NCBI RefSeq assembly: GCF_019635935.1
Contig: NZ_JAHBYN010000001.1
Location: 1,671,501-1,735,500, forward strand
Direction of reading: 5' to 3'
Origin: Parvibaculum sp.
GTDB lineage: Bacteria; Pseudomonadota; Alphaproteobacteria; Parvibaculales; Parvibaculaceae
Length of the DNA: 64,000 nt
Part shown: positions 50,401 to 59,099 of the stretch, in pieces
Layout of the letters: each line of letters opens with the position of its first letter
How positions within the stretch are numbered: position 1 is the stretch's first letter
Notes under the pieces: generated by a model
The model's database searches: none
What the model saw: only the letters and a program-made list of their open reading frames with translations
What the model was told of the DNA's origin: nothing
Translations under genes and position numbers: made by a program

Positions 50401-52129
50401 CGCCCGAGCCCCGCGCGGCCGGCAGAGCCAACGCCGGCTCACCCAGATAGAAGCCCTGCAAATATTCGACGCCGAGATTGCGCAGCATCTCGACCTCCTC
50501 TGCATTGCTGACCCATTCGGCGACCGTCGGCAGGTTGAAGTTGTGCGCCAGGTCGACCAGCGTGCGCACGAAGAACTGGTTGTCGCGATTGTTCACCAGG
50601 TCGATCACATAGGAGCCGTCGATCTTGACCAGATCGACATCCAGCGTCTTGAGATTGCGGAACGAAGTGTAACCGGCGCCGAAATCGTCGATGGCGATCT
50701 GGCAGCCGAGATCGCGGAACCCGCCAACGAATTCGGTCAGTTCCCCGATCTCGTGGATCGCCACCGTCTCGGTAATCTCGATGACCAGACGCTCGGCAAA
50801 TCCGGGGGCCGCATGAAGATGCGCAGCAAGCGTATCGCGCCACAACCTGTCGCCAATGGTCCGGCCCGAAATATTGAGCGACAGCTTGACGTCGCCGCGC
50901 TCGCGCAACGTATCGACCGCCAGTTCCATCACCCGATAGTCGAGCAACCCGATCAGCCCGAGCTTCTCCGCCACCGGAACGAAATGCCCCGCCGGAACGA
51001 TGGTGCCGTCGGGCCGCTCCATCCGCACAAGACATTCATGCAACGCAGGCTCGCCGGTGCGGGCATCGACGATCGGCTGATAGGCGATGCGGATGCGCCG
51101 GTCGTTGAGCGCGGTGATGAGTTCGTCGGCAACGTTGATGTTGCGCAGCCGGGTTTTTTCGCGCTCGCGTGACGGCGCGTAAATGACGTGCGAATTGCGC
51201 AGCTTCTGCTTGGCCGACACAAGCGCCTCTTCGGCGCGCGCCAGCGCCTGGTCGACACTGGACGCGTGCCCCGGAAGCGCGATCGAACCGGCTGACACGG
51301 TGACGGCGACCGGCCCGCGCGCCGTGACGACCACACGGTCGCGCACCTCGGCGAGAAGCCTTTCGCAAACGTCGCTGAGGCGTTCTTCACTGCAATTGTT
51401 GAGGACAAGGCCGAACTTGTTGCCGGCATAGCGCCCGAGCGAGTCGCCGCGCCGGGCAAGGCCGGTCAACCGCTCGCCGATGCAGACGATCACCTCGTCG
51501 GCGACGTCGAAGCCGAATGCGTCGTTGATGAGCGCCAGATTGTCGACCGCGAGCAGAAGGAAGGCAGAATTCTGGCGGCCGCGCTGCGCCGCGATCAGCG
51601 CCTCGCCAAGCGCCTCTTTCAACCGCACACGATTGAGCAGACCTGTCAGCTCATCATAGGTCGAAAGACGCACCAGCAGCGCTTCGCGGTTGTGGCGCTC
51701 GTCGATCGCCCGCATGACGCCAATGGCATGCGCCGGCGTTCCATCTTCGCCGGCAAACCAGCGGCCGCGATCTTCGATCCAGCGCATCCCGCCGAAATCG
51801 TCGCGAATCTGATATTCGAGTTCGTAGGGAACGCCCTGGCCGGCATCGCCTTCGCGCGAAAGGCAGATGCGCTCGTAGCGGCTCGGGCCTTCAAGCGCGA
51901 TCCGCGACGTGAAGTCGCGATGCGTCGCAATCGCCGATATATCGGAAATTCCGAAAAGCACACCGACGCCCGGACCCCAATCGATCCGGTCATCGTCGAT
52001 CGACCAGCGATAGGCGGCATCGCCCACCGCCGTCACGGCACCTCTCAGCAGATCGTCCGTTTGCGCTTCATAGCCGTTGAAGCCCGACGTCCCACCGACT
52101 CTGCGCGCATCCTGCGTCTTCGAGTCCAC
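50363..52129 (-). CDS. PAS-degenerate GGDEF-EAL protein (probable c-di-GMP phosphodiesterase)
   Basis: 588 residues, GTG start behind GGAG. A PAS-like region (about 40-145), a GGDEF domain (155-320) and an EAL domain (330-575). The GGDEF motif reads A235-G-N-K-F, so no cyclase activity is expected. The EAL domain reads E365-C-L but keeps N419, E451, D481/D482 in IDDFGAGYTS, K502, E538 and Q558, so c-di-GMP hydrolysis is plausible. No membrane segment is seen, so it is probably cytosolic. It overlaps the end of phaR tail to tail. Confidence 0.9.
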   Translation of the reverse strand: MDSKTQDARRVGGTSGFNGYEAQTDDLLRGAVTAVGDAAYRWSIDDDRIDWGPGVGVLFGISDISAIATHRDFTSRIALEGPSRYERICLSREGDAGQGVPYELEYQIRDDFGGMRWIEDRGRWFAGEDGTPAHAIGVMRAIDERHNREALLVRLSTYDELTGLLNRVRLKEALGEALIAAQRGRQNSAFLLLAVDNLALINDAFGFDVADEVIVCIGERLTGLARRGDSLGRYAGNKFGLVLNNCSEERLSDVCERLLAEVRDRVVVTARGPVAVTVSAGSIALPGHASSVDQALARAEEALVSAKQKLRNSHVIYAPSREREKTRLRNINVADELITALNDRRIRIAYQPIVDARTGEPALHECLVRMERPDGTIVPAGHFVPVAEKLGLIGLLDYRVMELAVDTLRERGDVKLSLNISGRTIGDRLWRDTLAAHLHAAPGFAERLVIEITETVAIHEIGELTEFVGGFRDLGCQIAIDDFGAGYTSFRNLKTLDVDLVKIDGSYVIDLVNNRDNQFFVRTLVDLAHNFNLPTVAEWVSNAEEVEMLRNLGVEYLQGFYLGEPALALPAARGSGVISSTRLRAAPA

Positions 52130-52434
52130 AACACCACTCCCGCCGCACCCAATTGCCCGGACATCCCGGGCATCGTCGCCGTTTCCCGATAGCGCCCTTC
52201 TGGACGTCCGGAACAGCCGATAATCGCGCAGCGGCGGTTAAGATTTCGAGAAGCGTTTTAACAACTAAAGCTTTAATTATATTGGTTAATTCGACGATTT
52301 TGTATCGTTTCGGTGCGCCCGCGCCTCCCGCCGGCGCGAATCTCGTGGCAGACTTCTTGCTGCATCGTTGATGAGCTGCAAACCGCAAAAGTGCAGCCAG
52401 CAACAAGACAGCCTGTGGGAAAGCAAGACGGCGG
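52130..52434. other. Intergenic region without a gene
   Basis: A 305-base divergent gap. 52230-52310 is AT-rich and likely holds promoters. TTAA occurs several times, but never with the 7-base spacing of a CtrA site. Near the right end, GCTGCA and TGCAGC (52375-52380, 52392-52397) form an inverted repeat within a TGC-rich stretch. I see no RNA gene or reading frame that convinces me here. Confidence 0.6.
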
Positions 52435-52779
52435 ATGACGAAGATCGAGCGCATGGCGAATTCGCAGACGACGCTGCCTGCGCCGCGAAGGCAGGTGGAT
52501 ACGGCAGCGCGTTCTCGAACTGTCGAACCGGTGCGTTCACCGGACGCCCGCGCGCCGCGCCAGTCTCATGCCGCGCTCGGCCGGCTGCCGCTCGGCACGA
52601 CACGGCCCGTTGCGGGTTTTCTCGCGCAATATGTCGACCAGCACTGGCACTGGCCTTACTCGCCGTCCCGCAAACAGGAAAAGCGCCAACGCGCCGCGAC
52701 GGCCTATATCGACGCCGACACGCTGCCCGACCTCCTGGTCGAGGCCCTGCGCCTGCCGAGGCTTGAACGCAAACTCTGA
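52435..52779 (+). CDS. Small hypothetical protein
   Basis: 114 residues, basic, no membrane segment. The N-terminal half is low-complexity and Arg/Pro/Ala-rich. The C-terminal half is better formed: RPVAGFLAQYVDQHWHWP, then RKQEKRQRAATAYIDADTLPDLLVEALRLP. Short Hyphomicrobiales proteins with an AxFLAQ-type stretch exist, but I cannot name a function. Starts at 52435 or 52453 are possible. It ends 3 bases from the convergent HTH gene. Confidence 0.55.
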   Translation: MTKIERMANSQTTLPAPRRQVDTAARSRTVEPVRSPDARAPRQSHAALGRLPLGTTRPVAGFLAQYVDQHWHWPYSPSRKQEKRQRAATAYIDADTLPDLLVEALRLPRLERKL

Positions 52780-52782
52780 GCT

Positions 52783-53133
52783 TCAGTTTCCCCGCGTTGC
52801 CAGAACGAGCGATTGCAGATCGGCAATCGCGCGTTCGATGCGCGTCAGCCGCGCATCGATGTCGGCCAGCCGGCTGGCGAGCGCCGCATCGCCGGCCGGC
52901 GGTTGAGAAGGCGACGGCGTTGCGACGCCGGCCCTGTTGACGATTTCGGCGGCCGGCGCGCTGAGCAAGCGCGCCAGCATCGCCACCTGATTGGGTGTGA
53001 CCTCGCGCTGATCCTTCCAGATTTCATCGACTTCCGGTCGCGAAAGCCCGAGCGCTGCGGCCACGTCGTCGCGCGTCAGGCCGGTTGCCTGCAATCGGTC
53101 GTCGAACCATTGCTGATCGAAGAAAAGCGCCAT
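52783..53133 (-). CDS. Small XRE-like helix-turn-helix protein
   Basis: 116 residues. An N-terminal HTH (DRLQATGLTRDDVAAALGLSRPEVDEIWKDQREVTPNQVAMLARLLSAPAAEIVNRAG) resembles the XRE/Cro type. A Pro-rich linker follows, then a heptad-like C-terminal helix (LASRLADIDARLTRIERAIADLQSLVL) that could oligomerise. Target genes are unknown. It lies 15 bases upstream-to-downstream from the crotonase gene in the same direction and may belong to that transcript. Confidence 0.78.
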   Translation of the reverse strand: MALFFDQQWFDDRLQATGLTRDDVAAALGLSRPEVDEIWKDQREVTPNQVAMLARLLSAPAAEIVNRAGVATPSPSQPPAGDAALASRLADIDARLTRIERAIADLQSLVLATRGN

Positions 53134-53148
53134 CGCCGGTATTCCGCC

Positions 53149-53970
53149 TCAGCGTCCCTTGAATTCGGGCGCGCGTTTTTCGAGAAAACTGCGCACGCCC
53201 TCGCGATGATCTTCCGTTTCGAACAATCGCCCAAGCGTTGCGCTGACCCAGCTGCCGATCTCGCGTAGATCGCCATAGGAGGTGCGGCGCAGACCGTCTT
53301 TCATATAGCGAAGCGCAAGCGGCGCGTTGACCGCGATGCGACCCGCAAGCGCCAGCGCACTCTCCATCAGCTTCTCATGCGGCACCACCTCGCTGACAAG
53401 CCCGATGCGCAGCGCCTCGCTTGCGTCGATGACGTCACCGGTGAAGAGGAGCTCGGCTGCCTTGGCCGGACCGACAATCGCCGGCAGCCGCCACAAGCCG
53501 CCGACATCGGAGATCAGCCCGCGCTTGATGAATATCTCGCCGAACCTTGCCTGTTCCGATGCGATGCGGATGTCGGCGAATAGCGTCAGCTCCATACCCC
53601 AGCCGACGGCCGCACCATTGACGGCGGCAATCACCGGACGGTCGCATTCAAGCGCCGCAACGGCGGCCGGCGTCGGCTCGGGCCGAACGGCCGTCAGCCG
53701 CGCGACGCTCTTGTCGCGCTGCTCGCCCGTCATCATCTCCTTGACGTCCTCGCCGGAACAGAAGGCCGGATCGGCGCCCGTGACGACGACGCAGCGCACA
53801 TCCGGATCGGCCGAGGCCGCCCGAAAGGCCGCCTCCACCTCGTCATAGGCGCGCCGATTGAGCGCATTGCGCCGTTCCGGGCGGTTGATCGTGACGATCG
53901 CAACATGATCGCGAACTTCGTAGAGAACGCAGGTGAAATCCGCCGGTAAAATCCGTTCCGCCTTCGCCAT
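53149..53970 (-). CDS. Enoyl-CoA hydratase/isomerase (crotonase) family protein
   Basis: 273 residues. Family motifs: VAIVTINRPERRNALNRRAYDEV, GADPAFCSGEDVKEM with the oxyanion-hole stretch, and AVNGAAVGWGMELTLFADIRIASEQARFGEIF. The first hydratase Glu is kept in GMEL. The second hydratase Glu position is not Glu, and an Asp follows in GLISDVGG, the arrangement seen in isomerase-type crotonases such as PaaG. An isomerase or thioesterase-like role is thus as likely as hydration. GGAGG precedes the ATG at 53970. Confidence 0.88.
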   Translation of the reverse strand: MAKAERILPADFTCVLYEVRDHVAIVTINRPERRNALNRRAYDEVEAAFRAASADPDVRCVVVTGADPAFCSGEDVKEMMTGEQRDKSVARLTAVRPEPTPAAVAALECDRPVIAAVNGAAVGWGMELTLFADIRIASEQARFGEIFIKRGLISDVGGLWRLPAIVGPAKAAELLFTGDVIDASEALRIGLVSEVVPHEKLMESALALAGRIAVNAPLALRYMKDGLRRTSYGDLREIGSWVSATLGRLFETEDHREGVRSFLEKRAPEFKGR

Positions 53971-54004
53971 CCTGTCCTCCCGTGCCTCGTTATATGCGCG
54001 GCAA

Positions 54005-54808
54005 TTACTTGAAATCGCCCAGCGCATCCGCGCCGGCATCGCCGAGCTTCGAGCCGCCATCGCAATCGACGATAGTGCCGGTGATATATTTCGCGTTGTC
54101 GGTCGAAAGGAAAAGCGCCGTGTCGGCGATATCGGTCTTGGTGCCGTAGTCGCGCAACGCAATGCGCGACTTGATCAGCTTTTCGGCCTCCACCGACGGC
54201 GCCAGCCGCGCCATGCCTTCCGTATCGGCGATCGGCCCCGGCGAAATCGCGTTGACGCGCACGCCGGCCGGACCCCATTCCATCGCAAGGCATTTGGTCA
54301 GCATGTTGATTCCGGCCTTGGCCGCGCAGACATGAGCCTGGAAGAGCGACGGATTGACCGCCTGCGGCGCCGTGATCGAAATCAGCGAGGCGCCCGGACG
54401 ATTGAGATACTGGAAGGACGCGCGCAGCACGTTGAAGGTGCCGATGAGGTCGATATCGACGACGGTCTTGAAGCCGTTGGAGGACATGCCCAGCGCCGGC
54501 GCGACGAAGTTTCCGGCGGCGCCCGAAATCACGATGTCGAACTTGCCGAAACGGTCATGGGCCTGTTTCATCGCCATATCGACCGAATTGAAATCGCGCA
54601 CATCGGCCGCCATGCCGATCGCCTCGAAACCTTCATCCTTGATCGTCTGCGCGGCGGTCGTGATTTTTTCGTGGCTGCGGCTGATCAACGCGATTTTGGC
54701 GCCCGCCCGCGCAAAATGCTGCGCGATGCCGAGATTGATGCCGCTGGACGCACCGGCAACGAATGCGGTTTTGCCCGCCAGCACTTTTTTCTTGAACGCG
54801 TCCTGCAT
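54005..54808 (-). CDS. SDR similar to 2,4-dienoyl-CoA reductase
   Basis: 267 residues. Nucleotide motif VAGASSGINLGIAQHF, then ISGAAGNFVAPALGMSSNGFKTVVDIDLIGTFNVLRA. The catalytic Tyr of ordinary SDRs is absent: the stretch reads AHVCAAKAGINMLTKCLAMEWGP, keeping Lys, as in peroxisomal-type 2,4-dienoyl-CoA reductases. Such enzymes help beta-oxidation of polyunsaturated acyl-CoA. It lies 34 bases upstream of the crotonase gene and shares its transcript, which supports this reading. Confidence 0.85.
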   Translation of the reverse strand: MQDAFKKKVLAGKTAFVAGASSGINLGIAQHFARAGAKIALISRSHEKITTAAQTIKDEGFEAIGMAADVRDFNSVDMAMKQAHDRFGKFDIVISGAAGNFVAPALGMSSNGFKTVVDIDLIGTFNVLRASFQYLNRPGASLISITAPQAVNPSLFQAHVCAAKAGINMLTKCLAMEWGPAGVRVNAISPGPIADTEGMARLAPSVEAEKLIKSRIALRDYGTKTDIADTALFLSTDNAKYITGTIVDCDGGSKLGDAGADALGDFK

Positions 54809-55003
54809 GGAAATCTCCGTAATTCAACGCTTTGCCTGCGCGCGATTGCCGATCGCGCGCCCGCATCAAGCCCTTATTTGACCGCCCCCGCAAGCCCGCG
54901 CGGCATTTGTGGCCGCCTCGCCGACACACTAGACTGACGCACCGGCAAGGCCTTCCGCAACGGAAGACTGGGACCGGCGGCATATCGGAAAGATTGCGGC
55001 ATC

Positions 55004-56080
55004 ATGGCTTTCGTGAAGGGCTTCGGAATACTGGCAGCCGCCGTGCTACTCATCATGTCGATGAGTTATTGGGCGGCAGGCAAGGCCCGCCCCGCGCTCG
55101 ACGCGGCGGCGCGCGCCGCACTGACGGCCGAAGGCGCGGCATACGATTTCATCGAACTGCCCGGCGGCACCGTCCATTACCGCCTCGAAGGCCGCGTGGA
55201 TGCGCCGCTCGTCGTTCTGGTTCACGGCTTCTCGACGCCGTCATTTGTCTGGAACGACTATATCGCCCCGTTGACCGACGCCGGCTACCGCGTCCTTGCC
55301 TATGACAATTTCGGGCGCGGCCTGTCCGACCGTCCCGCCGCGGTTTACGACGCCGATTTCTTCGACCGGCAGCTCGACGAACTACTGGACGCACTTGGCG
55401 TCAACCGGCGGATTGACCTCGTCGGCTATTCGATGGGCGGCGCCATTGCGACGATCTTCGCCGCGCGCCACCCCGAGCGTGTCCGTTCGCTGACGCTGAT
55501 TGCACCCGCAGGCCTCGGCGTCGAAGGCAGCGGCAATGTGAACCTGGTGTTGCGTCCACTGATCGGCGACTGGATCATGCGGCTTTTCGATGCGCGGATT
55601 GCCTATAACGCCGCTGCCGTGGAAGCGAAAAGCGCCCCCAATCCCGGTGCGTTTCTGGCCAATTTCAACCGCCAGCTCGAATATCGCGGCTATGGCGACG
55701 CGCTGCTCTCGACGCTGCGCCACTATCCGCTCGGCGCCGCGCATGAGGCATTCGCGGCCGCCGGCCGCTCGCCGCGCCCGGTTCTCGTCATCTGGGGCGA
55801 GGCGGATGACACCGTGCCTTTTTCTCATGCAACGCAACTGATCGAACTGATGCCGCAGGCGCAGCTTCGCTCCTATCCCGGCATGGGGCACAACATTACC
55901 TTCGCCCAGGCGCCGCTGGTGAGCCGCCTGCTGACCGATTTTCTGGCTGTGCAGGGTACGCGCGTTACATCGGGCGGCGCCGCCGGCAAGCCGCGCGGAC
56001 CGCTTGCCCGCATGGAGGCGCGTCAATGCGCAAGTTGCGGCCCCGGCGACGAGGGCCCGTCCGAACCGACACTGCCCTGA
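55004..56080 (+). CDS. Membrane-anchored alpha/beta hydrolase with Cys-containing tail
   Basis: 358 residues. An N-terminal hydrophobic helix (ILAAAVLLIMSMSYWAAG) is followed by a complete alpha/beta hydrolase: LVHGFSTPSFVW, nucleophile S143 in GYSMGGAIA, D268 in WGEADDTVPF and H296 in PGMGHNITF. The last 40 residues, beyond the fold, are Gly/Pro/Arg-rich and include CASCGPGDEG. The substrate is unknown; the family includes lipases, esterases and epoxide or dehalogenase-like enzymes. pabB follows 30 bases on. Confidence 0.87.
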   Translation: MAFVKGFGILAAAVLLIMSMSYWAAGKARPALDAAARAALTAEGAAYDFIELPGGTVHYRLEGRVDAPLVVLVHGFSTPSFVWNDYIAPLTDAGYRVLAYDNFGRGLSDRPAAVYDADFFDRQLDELLDALGVNRRIDLVGYSMGGAIATIFAARHPERVRSLTLIAPAGLGVEGSGNVNLVLRPLIGDWIMRLFDARIAYNAAAVEAKSAPNPGAFLANFNRQLEYRGYGDALLSTLRHYPLGAAHEAFAAAGRSPRPVLVIWGEADDTVPFSHATQLIELMPQAQLRSYPGMGHNITFAQAPLVSRLLTDFLAVQGTRVTSGGAAGKPRGPLARMEARQCASCGPGDEGPSEPTLP

Positions 56081-56110
56081 CAAGGGCCATCTGATGAAAG
56101 CGAAGTCGAC

Positions 56111-57508
56111 GTGACCGAACCGCTCGTTCAGGAACTGGCGTGGCATGCGCCGCACGAGGCATTCCACGCCTTTGCGGACGAACCCTTCGCGCTTTTTCTC
56201 GACAGCGCGACGGCGAGGCCGGATCGTGACCCGGCGTTGCATGGCCGCTGGAGCTTCATCGCCACCGATCCTCTCGACAGGCTCAGCTTGCGCATCGCGG
56301 ACGATCCCGCGCCATTCGCGACCTTGAAGGCCAAACTGGCGGCATGGCCCGCCGTCGCCCCGTCGCCCGGCCTACCGCCCTTTATCGGCGGCGCGGCCGG
56401 ATTTTTTGCCTATGGGCTCGGCCGAACGCTGGAACGCCTGCCTGCCGAAGCGCCGCCTTTCGCCACCGACGACCAGAACCTTCCCGACATGGCGCTCGGT
56501 TTCTACGATGCGGTACTGGCCTTCGACATGGTCGAACGCCGCGCCCTGCTCATCGCGACACACACCTCCGAACGTGCCGCCCGCTTGCGTGCGCGATATG
56601 AAGCGGCGACGCGGTTGCCGCAAACGCCGCATATTGCGTCCGCGGCAATTACATCGAACTTCACACGCGCTGCCTATGAAGCGGCCGTCGCGCGTGTGAT
56701 CGAATACATTCATGCCGGGGATATCTTCCAGGCCAATCTCGCGCAGCGCTTCGAGGCACAGCTTGCAGACGGCGACACGCCCTACGCACTCTACCTGCGG
56801 CTGCGCGACGCAAGCCCCGCGCCCTTCGGCGCCTTTTTCAATTTCGGCGCGGGTGCGATCCTCTCTTCTTCGCCCGAACGCTTCCTCGCCTGCCGCGACG
56901 GCGCGGTCGAAACGCGGCCGATCAAGGGCACAAGACCGCGCGGGTCGTCCCCGGAAGAAGATCGCCGTCTCGCCGCCGAACTGATGGCATCCGAAAAAGA
57001 CCGCGCCGAAAACGTGATGATCGTCGATCTATTGCGCAACGACATTTCGCGCGTCTGCGCCGACGGATCGGTGACGGTCGAAAAGCTCTGCGCGCTTGAG
57101 AGCTTCGCCAATGTCCACCATCTGGTGTCGACGGTTCGCGGAGAATTGCGGCCGGGCGCAACCCCCGCCGAACTGCTGGCCGCCTGCTTCCCCGGCGGTT
57201 CGATCACCGGCGCACCGAAGCTGCGCGCGATGGAAATCATCGCCGAACTGGAGCCTGCGGCGCGCGGGCCCTATTGCGGCGCCATCGGCTATCTCGGCGC
57301 CGACGGTGCGATGGACACGTCGATTGCCATTCGCACCATGGTCGTCAAGGGCCGTCGCGTGACGTTTCAGGCCGGTGGCGGCATCGTCGCGGATTCCGAT
57401 CCGGCCGCCGAATACGACGAGACGCTCGCCAAGGCGCGCGACATGCGGCATGTACTTGAAGGCGCTGCGGACGTCGCGACATCTGCCGCGGCCGGAGCAC
57501 GCGCATGA
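56111..57508 (+). CDS. pabB: Aminodeoxychorismate synthase component I
   Basis: 465 residues, GTG start. Converts chorismate and ammonia to 4-amino-4-deoxychorismate for folate. The PIKGTRPRG motif is the PabB signature separating it from TrpE. Other motifs: GDIFQANLAQRFEA, SSSPERFLACRDG, EKDRAENVMIVDLLRNDISRV, FPGGSITGAPKLRAMEII and FQAGGGIVADSDPAAEYDETLAKA. Its stop overlaps the pabA ATG, making a translationally coupled pabBAC run. Confidence 0.95.
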   Translation: MTEPLVQELAWHAPHEAFHAFADEPFALFLDSATARPDRDPALHGRWSFIATDPLDRLSLRIADDPAPFATLKAKLAAWPAVAPSPGLPPFIGGAAGFFAYGLGRTLERLPAEAPPFATDDQNLPDMALGFYDAVLAFDMVERRALLIATHTSERAARLRARYEAATRLPQTPHIASAAITSNFTRAAYEAAVARVIEYIHAGDIFQANLAQRFEAQLADGDTPYALYLRLRDASPAPFGAFFNFGAGAILSSSPERFLACRDGAVETRPIKGTRPRGSSPEEDRRLAAELMASEKDRAENVMIVDLLRNDISRVCADGSVTVEKLCALESFANVHHLVSTVRGELRPGATPAELLAACFPGGSITGAPKLRAMEIIAELEPAARGPYCGAIGYLGADGAMDTSIAIRTMVVKGRRVTFQAGGGIVADSDPAAEYDETLAKARDMRHVLEGAADVATSAAAGARA

Positions 57509-58101
57509 TCCTCGTCATCGACAATTTCGACAGCTTCGTTCACAACCTCGCCCGCTATATCGGCGAACTTGGCCATGAACGCCGCACCATCCGCACCGAT
57601 GCGATCACGGTCGCCGATGCCCTCGCGCTGGAGCCGCAAGCGATCGTCCTCTCGCCGGGGCCTTGCGGGCCCGACAAGGCCGGGATTTCGGTGCCGCTGG
57701 TCAAGGCCGCGGCCGAGCGCGGTATTCCACTGCTCGGCGTCTGCCTCGGTCATCAGGCGGTCGCGGCGGCATTCGGCGGCAACATCGTGCGTGCCGCAAA
57801 GCCGGTGCATGGCAAGCCTTCCCGCATTTCCCATGACGGCACCGGCCTGTTTGAAGGTTTGCCGTCGCCCTTCACAGCCGCGCGCTATCACTCGCTGATC
57901 GCCGAACTGCCGCAAGGCGGACCCCTGCACGCCACTGCCTTCGCCGATGACGGCACGCTGATGGCGCTGGCGCATGAAACGCTGCCGGTTTTCGGCGTGC
58001 AGTTTCACCCCGAGTCGGTATTGACCGAATACGGCCATGCGCTGCTGGCGAATTTCCTCGCACTGGCGGACGCAAAACCTCGCGAGAAGATGCGCGCATG
58101 A
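57505..58101 (+). CDS. pabA: Aminodeoxychorismate/anthranilate synthase glutaminase component
   Basis: A 198-residue class I glutamine amidotransferase. Nucleophile C80 in LLGVCLGHQAVAAAFGG, catalytic His-Glu in VQFHPESVLTEYG, and IDNFDSFVHNLARYIGELG at the N-terminus. It supplies ammonia to PabB; the protein may also serve TrpE, as in many bacteria. Four-base overlaps with both pabB and pabC. Confidence 0.95.
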   Translation: MILVIDNFDSFVHNLARYIGELGHERRTIRTDAITVADALALEPQAIVLSPGPCGPDKAGISVPLVKAAAERGIPLLGVCLGHQAVAAAFGGNIVRAAKPVHGKPSRISHDGTGLFEGLPSPFTAARYHSLIAELPQGGPLHATAFADDGTLMALAHETLPVFGVQFHPESVLTEYGHALLANFLALADAKPREKMRA

Positions 58102-58949
58102 TCCTGTGGCTCAACGGCGAACTTGTCCCCGCATCGCAAGCACGGATCGACCCTGCCGATCGCGGCTTTTTGCTGGGCGACGGGCTTTTCGAAACCATGA
58201 TGGCGCGGCACGGACGGGTGGCCTTTCTTGACGCGCATCTGTTGAGGCTCGCGCGCGGTGCCGAGGCAATCGGTCTCGCGCTGCCGCTCGATCCGGCACG
58301 GATCGCCACCGCCTGCGTGAAGCTCCTCGAAGCGAACGGACTGGCCGATGCGCCGCGCGCAGCCTTGCGCCTGACGCTGACGCGCGGACCCGGCCCGCGC
58401 GGCCTCGCATTGCCGCCCGAACCCGCGCCGACACTGATGATCGCGGCGGCATCGGCGGCCCCGCCACCCGCAGGTCTCACGGCGATCGTGGCGACGCCAC
58501 GCCGCAACAATCGCTCGCCCTCGGCACAATTGAAGGCGATTGCCTATCTCGACAATGTTCTGGCCAAAGAGGAAGCGCGCGCGCGCGGCGCCGAGGAAGC
58601 GCTGATGCTCGACAATGACGGGCATCTGGCCTGTGCAAGCGCCGCCAACATCTTCATCTGGGAGAACGGCCGGTTGCTGACGCCGTCTGCCGATTGCGGC
58701 ATCCTGCCGGGCATTGTCCGCGCCGCGATCCTCGAACTGGCGCCGGGTCTGGGTGTCGAGACGCTCGAGGATCGGATCGCGGCGTCGCGCTTGTCCCGCA
58801 TCGAAGGCGCGTTCCTGACCAACAGTCTGATCGGCGTCGTGCCGCTGACGCGCATCGGCGAACGCGCGCTGCCGGCGGCGCATCCACTGACCGCCCGGCT
58901 CGCGGCCGCTTACGAATTGTTGCTGGATTCCGCCGACCGGAACGGCTGA
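58098..58949 (+). CDS. pabC: 4-Amino-4-deoxychorismate lyase (class IV PLP enzyme)
   Basis: 283 residues of the D-amino-acid/branched-chain aminotransferase fold (class IV). The PLP lysine is K146 in SAQLKAIAYLDNVLAKEEA. GDGLFETMMARHGRVAFLDAHLLRL and EALMLDNDGHLACASAANIFIW are typical. In a pabBAC operon it most likely forms 4-aminobenzoate and pyruvate. A D-amino-acid aminotransferase role is possible by family alone but unlikely here. Confidence 0.92.
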   Translation: MILWLNGELVPASQARIDPADRGFLLGDGLFETMMARHGRVAFLDAHLLRLARGAEAIGLALPLDPARIATACVKLLEANGLADAPRAALRLTLTRGPGPRGLALPPEPAPTLMIAAASAAPPPAGLTAIVATPRRNNRSPSAQLKAIAYLDNVLAKEEARARGAEEALMLDNDGHLACASAANIFIWENGRLLTPSADCGILPGIVRAAILELAPGLGVETLEDRIAASRLSRIEGAFLTNSLIGVVPLTRIGERALPAAHPLTARLAAAYELLLDSADRNG

Positions 58950-59099
58950 CCTGCCGTTAACCACGCATAATCGAAGCAATTTCTGACTTCTGGACTTTTT
59001 CCCGGAATGGCACGATGCTTTGCCGAGTAGCGGCCCACCGGGGGGCGGGTCCGGAAGACGCGGCCGGGCATGGCCGTAAAAACTCGGGGAGTTACGGCC

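Noticed and set aside
50363-52129. Active diguanylate cyclase
   Set aside because: The GGDEF motif is AGNKF, which lacks the residues for GTP binding and catalysis.
52230-52310. CtrA-binding sites in the AT-rich gap
   Set aside because: TTAA boxes are spaced by 9 and 11 bases, not by the 7 needed for a CtrA site.
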